Of a stretch of DNA of 64,000 bases, positions 60,654-64,000 are shown piece by piece. The stretch is from contig NC_092316.1 in the NCBI RefSeq assembly GCF_036785885.1, positions 49,361,001-49,425,000 of the forward strand, read 5' to 3'. The notes under the pieces are model-generated. The model made no database searches, was not told the DNA's origin, and saw nothing but the letters and a program-made list of their open reading frames with translations. Position numbers and translations under genes: made by a program. Each line of letters opens with the position of its first letter. The stretch's first letter is position 1. The DNA comes from Coffea arabica (lineage: Eukaryota; Streptophyta; Magnoliopsida; Gentianales; Rubiaceae).

Positions 60654-60736
60654 ATGCATCAGAGAGATTCCCATCGACAAATCACCATTCTCACTAGGAG
60701 TACTGATGTCCCTGTCTGTTTTATCATCACTTGCAC
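60654..60736 (-). ncRNA. Box C/D snoRNA, type A copy 3 (best preserved), double guide to 25S rRNA
   Basis: Minus strand: TGCAA, consensus C box GTGATGA (60730-60724), then ACAGACAGGGACAT followed by a CAG-type D' box, then TGGGAATCTCT directly before D box CTGA (60662-60659), then TGCA. The first antisense element is complementary to TGTCCCTGTCT and the second to GAGATTCCCA. Both lie next to each other in plant 25S rRNA as I remember it. The D' part, AGGGACAT plus D', matches the design of human U74 and yeast snR64, which methylate a C in this helix. Confidence 0.82.
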
Positions 60737-60873
60737 TAACACATTCAAACAGAAGTCAAATTTACAATTTAAACCTCATCATAAGCATAATCAACTTTTA
60801 ACCAAAAATTATACATTAATGAGAGCTCAGACAGCAGCTGAAAAATCTAAACAATTAAGAGAAACAGAAGATT

Positions 60874-60940
60874 GTGCCTCAGATTTTATTTGTTTTCATA
60901 GTAGAAACGCTCAAAGTATATTTAACACCATCCTGGGCAC
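60874..60940 (-). ncRNA. Box C/D snoRNA-like, type B, copy 2 (eroded C box)
   Basis: Minus strand: stem GTGCC, C box eroded to AGGATGG (60934-60928), D box CTGA (60882-60879), stem GGCAC (five pairs). A 23-base stretch starting in the C box is identical to copy 1 at 61416-61481, while the rest has drifted. Probably losing function. Confidence 0.5.
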
Positions 60941-61190
60941 TAGCTAAAACCCTCAAGTCATTTAAAAGGGCAACACTATACGCCAATGCTGGAAAAGCAA
61001 CTAATCAAACAAATTCACAAAATTTTATAGTAGATGCACTCCAAGTCAGAGTTCTTCTAAACTAGGCGATTTATGAAAGCTAACTAAACAATCAGACACC
61101 TAAATCATGCTCAAAACCATTATTTTTGAGACTATTATGCTCTATTAAACGTAAATACAAAAATCAGAAAGCAGAAATTCATAAAAAAAG

Positions 61191-61281
61191 ATGCATCAGA
61201 GAGATTCCCATTGTAAGACCAAGTCATCTTTCTCCAGAAAAGGAGTTCTGATGTCCCTGTCTGTTCTATCATCCCTTGCAT
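61191..61281 (-). ncRNA. Box C/D snoRNA, type A copy 2
   Basis: Same architecture as the unit at 60654-60736. The two antisense elements (ACAGACAGGGACAT and TGGGAATCTCT) are unchanged and the D box CTGA (61199-61196) is intact. The C box reads GGGATGA (61275-61269), one change from consensus. The loop between the guides has diverged. Confidence 0.72.
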
Positions 61282-61415
61282 TCACGAAATGAACACGCAT
61301 TAATCTATGCAGCAAAACCAAAAAATCAAAAAGTATGCTAAAAACAACAAAATTGCCAAAAAATCTAAAACAAAGAAGGGAAGAAAATGAAAAAAAAATT
61401 GAAAAATGCCTTGGC

Positions 61416-61481
61416 AGCCTCAGAATTAAATTCTTTTCAGAGTAAAGCAACTCAAAGTATATTTAACACCATCACTGGCAT
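61416..61481 (-). ncRNA. Box C/D snoRNA-like, type B, copy 1
   Basis: Minus strand: TGCCA, C box GTGATGG (one change, 61475-61469), D' box CTGA (61440-61437), D box CTGA (61423-61420), GGC. The conserved antisense candidate follows the C box (TTAAATATACTTTGAG). I recognise no rRNA target, so it is an orphan or targets another RNA. Confidence 0.6.
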
Positions 61482-61566
61482 CGGCATAACATGAATCAAA
61501 AAAGAGAAAAAATAAAAGAAAAAACCCTTTTGTACTTTTTCTTGGCGAAAGATCAAAAGTAAAAGT

Positions 61567-61657
61567 ACGCATCAGAGATTCTGATTTCCTTAAAATGCAA
61601 TTTCACCCTTCTCCGCGAAAAAGGAGTTAGATATATCAGTCTTATCATCACTTGCAA
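61567..61657 (-). ncRNA. Box C/D snoRNA-like, type A copy 1, guides lost
   Basis: Consensus C box GTGATGA (61651-61645), D box CTGA (61575-61572) and short stem are kept. Both 25S-complementary elements are gone: AGACAGGGACA is replaced by AGACTGATATA, and GGGAATCTCT by TCAGAATCT. It is the unit closest to the promoter. Either it is a decayed copy or it has acquired a new target. Confidence 0.55.
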
Positions 61658-61763
61658 CAAAAAAAGTACCCAAAAAAACCGATAAATCTCACTTACATAG
61701 CTGAACAATTACAATTTCGGCAAATAATTGAGACAGAGCATAGAAGAATGGTTGCTAGGAAAA

Positions 61764-61855
61764 TTAGGGTTTATCAGGGACAAAAGAATTGGGGCTATAT
61801 ATATATACTGGAGGTTGGACACTGGGGACTCCAGAGAGTTCGAAATTAGGGTTAA
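61764..61855 (-). promoter_or_regulatory. Promoter with TATA box and telo-box motifs for the minus-strand snoRNA cluster
   Basis: On the minus strand an AACCCTAAT motif (61855-61846) is followed by TATATATATAGCCCC (61808-61794) and, about 25 bases on, the telo-box AAACCCTAA (61772-61764) near the expected transcription start. Telo-boxes near the start are a hallmark of plant snoRNA and ribosomal-protein genes. The first C/D unit begins about 110 bases downstream. A GTAAGT follows at 61697-61692. Confidence 0.65.
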
Positions 61856-62894
61856 GGAGGACAACCGCAAATTTGCAAAGAGATCCTTTCATTTGATGGT
61901 ATTTTGGTTTGTTCCGCTTGCATTTTTCTTTTTCATTATGAGTGTATTTTCGCAGCTCTACAATTTTACTTTAATTAATACTACTAGTTTTATAGTGCAA
62001 AATTTTGCAAATCACATTTGTAGCTGTAGATCAATTCAAGATTAGCATTTGCTTCTCAAAGCAATTAGAAGTAATCTTCCCTAGTGATCAAATCTGGTAT
62101 TTTTCAAAAAAAAAATATTACTGGTAATTTTTAGTCGACTATAAGTATGATAAAAATGGTAATGAACCCTAAGCACTATCAATTAGTATATATTTTAAGC
62201 CTGCTTACCATTGCCTAGAGTTGATTGTATATTCGTGTTTCGACACATTTGGTTCTAGCTACTTTTGCAGAAAGTTTTTCTTCCAATAAAAGTACAATAA
62301 TAATCTTTCTTGATACACTATGAAATTATGTGGAAGCAATATATATTGTTGAAGATTTATGGGGGGATCCAACTAGCTTTCTATTTTTGTGAAAAAAAAA
62401 AAGAATGATTCTTCTACAACCAATTTGTATCAAATTCTTAAAAAAAAAAGCAAAATTCAAAAGGAAAATACTTATCTAGCGAAAAGAAGAGGAACAAAAT
62501 AAGAGTAATTTTGATGAGGAGTGGGTGGATGAAGTTGAAATCCACATCGCAAAGATACATGTGAACTGGAAAAGCCCAATTCAGCTTGAACATTGGACCT
62601 TTGTTTCCAGTATCCAGTATTGGGCTTTTGATGGCCCCTCTAAGGAGTAATTCTTCACTCAACGCCTAATAGCTGAACTTGGGTTGGCTCCAATGATGTG
62701 TGATTAACTTCCCTTTTTGAGTGGGCTCTTTTACAATTCTTTGTTCTGTCGACGGCCCAGATATTAGGTTACGAGCAAATCCATGGGATGTTAGTACGAG
62801 CTTACGAAGTCCCGAATCCATCAACCTTAAGTGTTAGACCTTGGAAGTTTTCCATTCCATCTAGAAGTACGCAGTATTAGGCTTATACGAATTA
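61856..62894. other. Upstream of the snoRNA promoter; possible site II elements
   Basis: No gene. Between 62570 and 62760 are several TGGGCT/GGCCC words (AAGCCCAATT at 62571, TATTGGGCTTTTGATGGCCC at 62616, GTGGGCTC at 62721 and CGGCCCAG at 62753). These resemble site II elements (TGGGCY), which often accompany telo-boxes, although 800 bases away is far for that role. Confidence 0.35.
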
Positions 62895-63235
62895 GGTGTA
62901 CTTGTTTAAAGGCGTACAAACAAGTCGAGCTTAAACGACATATTCTTGAGTTTGCTTTTGAGCTCGAACTCTTGTGGATTCAGTTTGAGCTTTTCTCGAT
63001 ATATCTTAAATTTCTTTTATAGTGATTAGTTTAAAATATCTATCATATCTTTTGTTTAATATTAAGTAAGACATTAATTATATTATCTAAATTCAATTAA
63101 ACTTGATTAAACTCGAATTCGAGTTCAAGTACAAGTTAAAATTAGAACAAACTCAAGTTTGAGCTCTTCAACCTCTCGAAACTCGACGAGTTTAAGTACA
63201 AAAATTTTAGGAGTCGAGTTCGTGCTCAACTTCAG
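62895..63235. mobile_element. TCGAGC-rich hAT-like MITE, copy 3
   Basis: Contains ACAAACAAGTCGAGC at the left and GGAGTCGAGTTCGTGCTCAA at the right with an AT-rich centre, as in 54502-54945 and 58489-58901. A type M2 MITE abuts its right end. Borders are approximate. Confidence 0.5.
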
Positions 63236-63520
63236 GTGCGTTTGATAAAACTGAAATGTGAAAATTGAAATTTAAAGTCTAAAGTCTGAATCTATTAAAT
63301 TATTGAATTATTAAATATTAAATCTAATATATTTGAGTGCATATTACATTCAGTGATAAGTGAATAACTTATCACTTAATTTTGGGAGCAAGTTTTGCCT
63401 CAAAAATTCAGTGCCACTTAATTAATTCAGACGTTCAATTTTTTGTTATCAAATAATCTGAATATGTTAAGATTTGAATCCATTAAATTAAAATGTAGAA
63501 CTGAGTTATCAAACAGGAAC
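63236..63520. mobile_element. MITE family M2, copy 2
   Basis: GTGCGTTTGATAAAACTGAA to GTTATCAAACAGGAAC, aligning along its length to 40286-40566. The inverted ends GTTTGATAA/TTATCAAAC are clear here. Confidence 0.8.
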
Positions 63521-63971
63521 TTCATTCGTTTACACGCTCATACAACATCTATATTCGACCCACACAAAACCCCTAGTTCCGACTCATATATGTATAGTGT
63601 AATGATTCGTCGTGAGGTGGAAAAATGACAGACACGAGAGGGAGCTTAAAGCAACAAGCAGTTAGACGCCCAAAAGAAAAACCCCCAATAATAAAAAAAA
63701 AAAAAAAAAGAAAGCTTTTAGAAGACGCAAAACATCTTTTTGATTCCTCTCTTCTGGTTCAAGAATACATATTAGAGCTAATAAAAAAATATAGAAATCT
63801 AAAAAGTAAAGTAGCATTGTCTAGTCTGAAAAACATATAATACTGGCATTCCACATCATAAAGTCTTTCTAAAGCTACACCATCAAGAATACAACTTTAG
63901 CCGACATTATGCACAAATATTAATGTGTTTAATCAACCCAACGACCGTAATGTTCTTTCGTTATCTAATTA
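63521..63971. other. Intergenic DNA
   Basis: A 71-codon lysine-rich frame at 63625-63840 includes an A17 stretch and looks like chance or a retroposed tail. Nothing else recognised. Confidence 0.4.
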
Positions 63972-64000
63972 CTCCTTCCGTCCCACTTTGATAGTCCTGT
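63972..64000. mobile_element. Left end of a second Stowaway-type MITE (cut by window end)
   Basis: CTCCTTCCGTCCCACTTTGA and the bases after it match the terminal repeat of the element at 18305-18633, preceded by TA. Confidence 0.85.

Noticed and set aside
60579..60947. 122-codon plus-strand ORF
   Set aside because: It lies antisense across the type A and B snoRNA units, has no domain and no splice or promoter context.
61196..61450. 84-codon minus-strand frame that includes DRTDRDIRTPFLEKDD, partly shared with the repeated copies
   Set aside because: The shared part coincides exactly with the box C/D units; conservation is in boxes and guides, not in codons, and the copies are in different frames with stops.
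1..64000. CRISPR arrays, bacterial operons or plasmid origins
   Set aside because: Introns, plant gene families, SINEs and MITEs show nuclear plant DNA; no regularly spaced short repeats are present.

Overview
The window is nuclear DNA from a flowering plant, most likely a eudicot. The genes have GT-AG introns, two of them encode chloroplast-targeted proteins of green plants, intergenic DNA is very AT-rich, and plant-type SINEs, MITEs, hAT-like elements and an L1-type LINE are dense. The species cannot be named from the sequence.

Layout, left to right. Positions 1-261 hold the last exon of an unrecognised plus-strand gene, followed by a decayed PPR-gene fragment on the minus strand. A complete four-exon MPO1-like (DUF962) gene occupies 1441-4974 (minus). 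A candidate terminal exon of an unknown gene lies at 5651-6136 (minus). A minus-strand tRNA-Ile(AAU) is at 12334-12407. A complete six-exon gene matching the chloroplast NDH subunit PnsB5/NDH18 spans 12895-14725 (plus), with a LINE relic downstream. From about 19.07 to 34 kb is a tandem array of at least three clear units plus a fourth, more diverged one, each carrying different transposon insertions. It ends at a complete four-exon atypical thioredoxin gene of the ACHT4/thioredoxin-like 1-1 type (35113-36308, plus). Directly downstream, 36.39-54.07 kb is a two-copy segmental tandem duplication. Its second copy is inflated by a 5.1-kb LINE with matching 17-bp target duplications, a 962-bp hAT-like element and others; the sister copy preserves several empty sites.

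The most interesting part is 55.4-61.8 kb. On the minus strand, behind a TATA box and telo-box (AAACCCTAA) motifs, I find a series of box C/D snoRNA-like units in several diverged copies: three of one type and two each of three others, plus a weak fifth type. One type has two antisense elements that I judge complementary to adjoining stretches of 25S rRNA. Another has a 13-nt match to the 18S rRNA segment AGGTAGTGACAAT. The rRNA comparisons are from memory and need an alignment. This looks like a polycistronic snoRNA cluster that grew by local duplication and is now diverging.

The genes do not form an operon-like set. Apart from the snoRNA cluster they are independent single-copy genes in repeat-rich DNA. 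Ages of many insertions can be ordered because duplicated segments supply filled and empty sites side by side.
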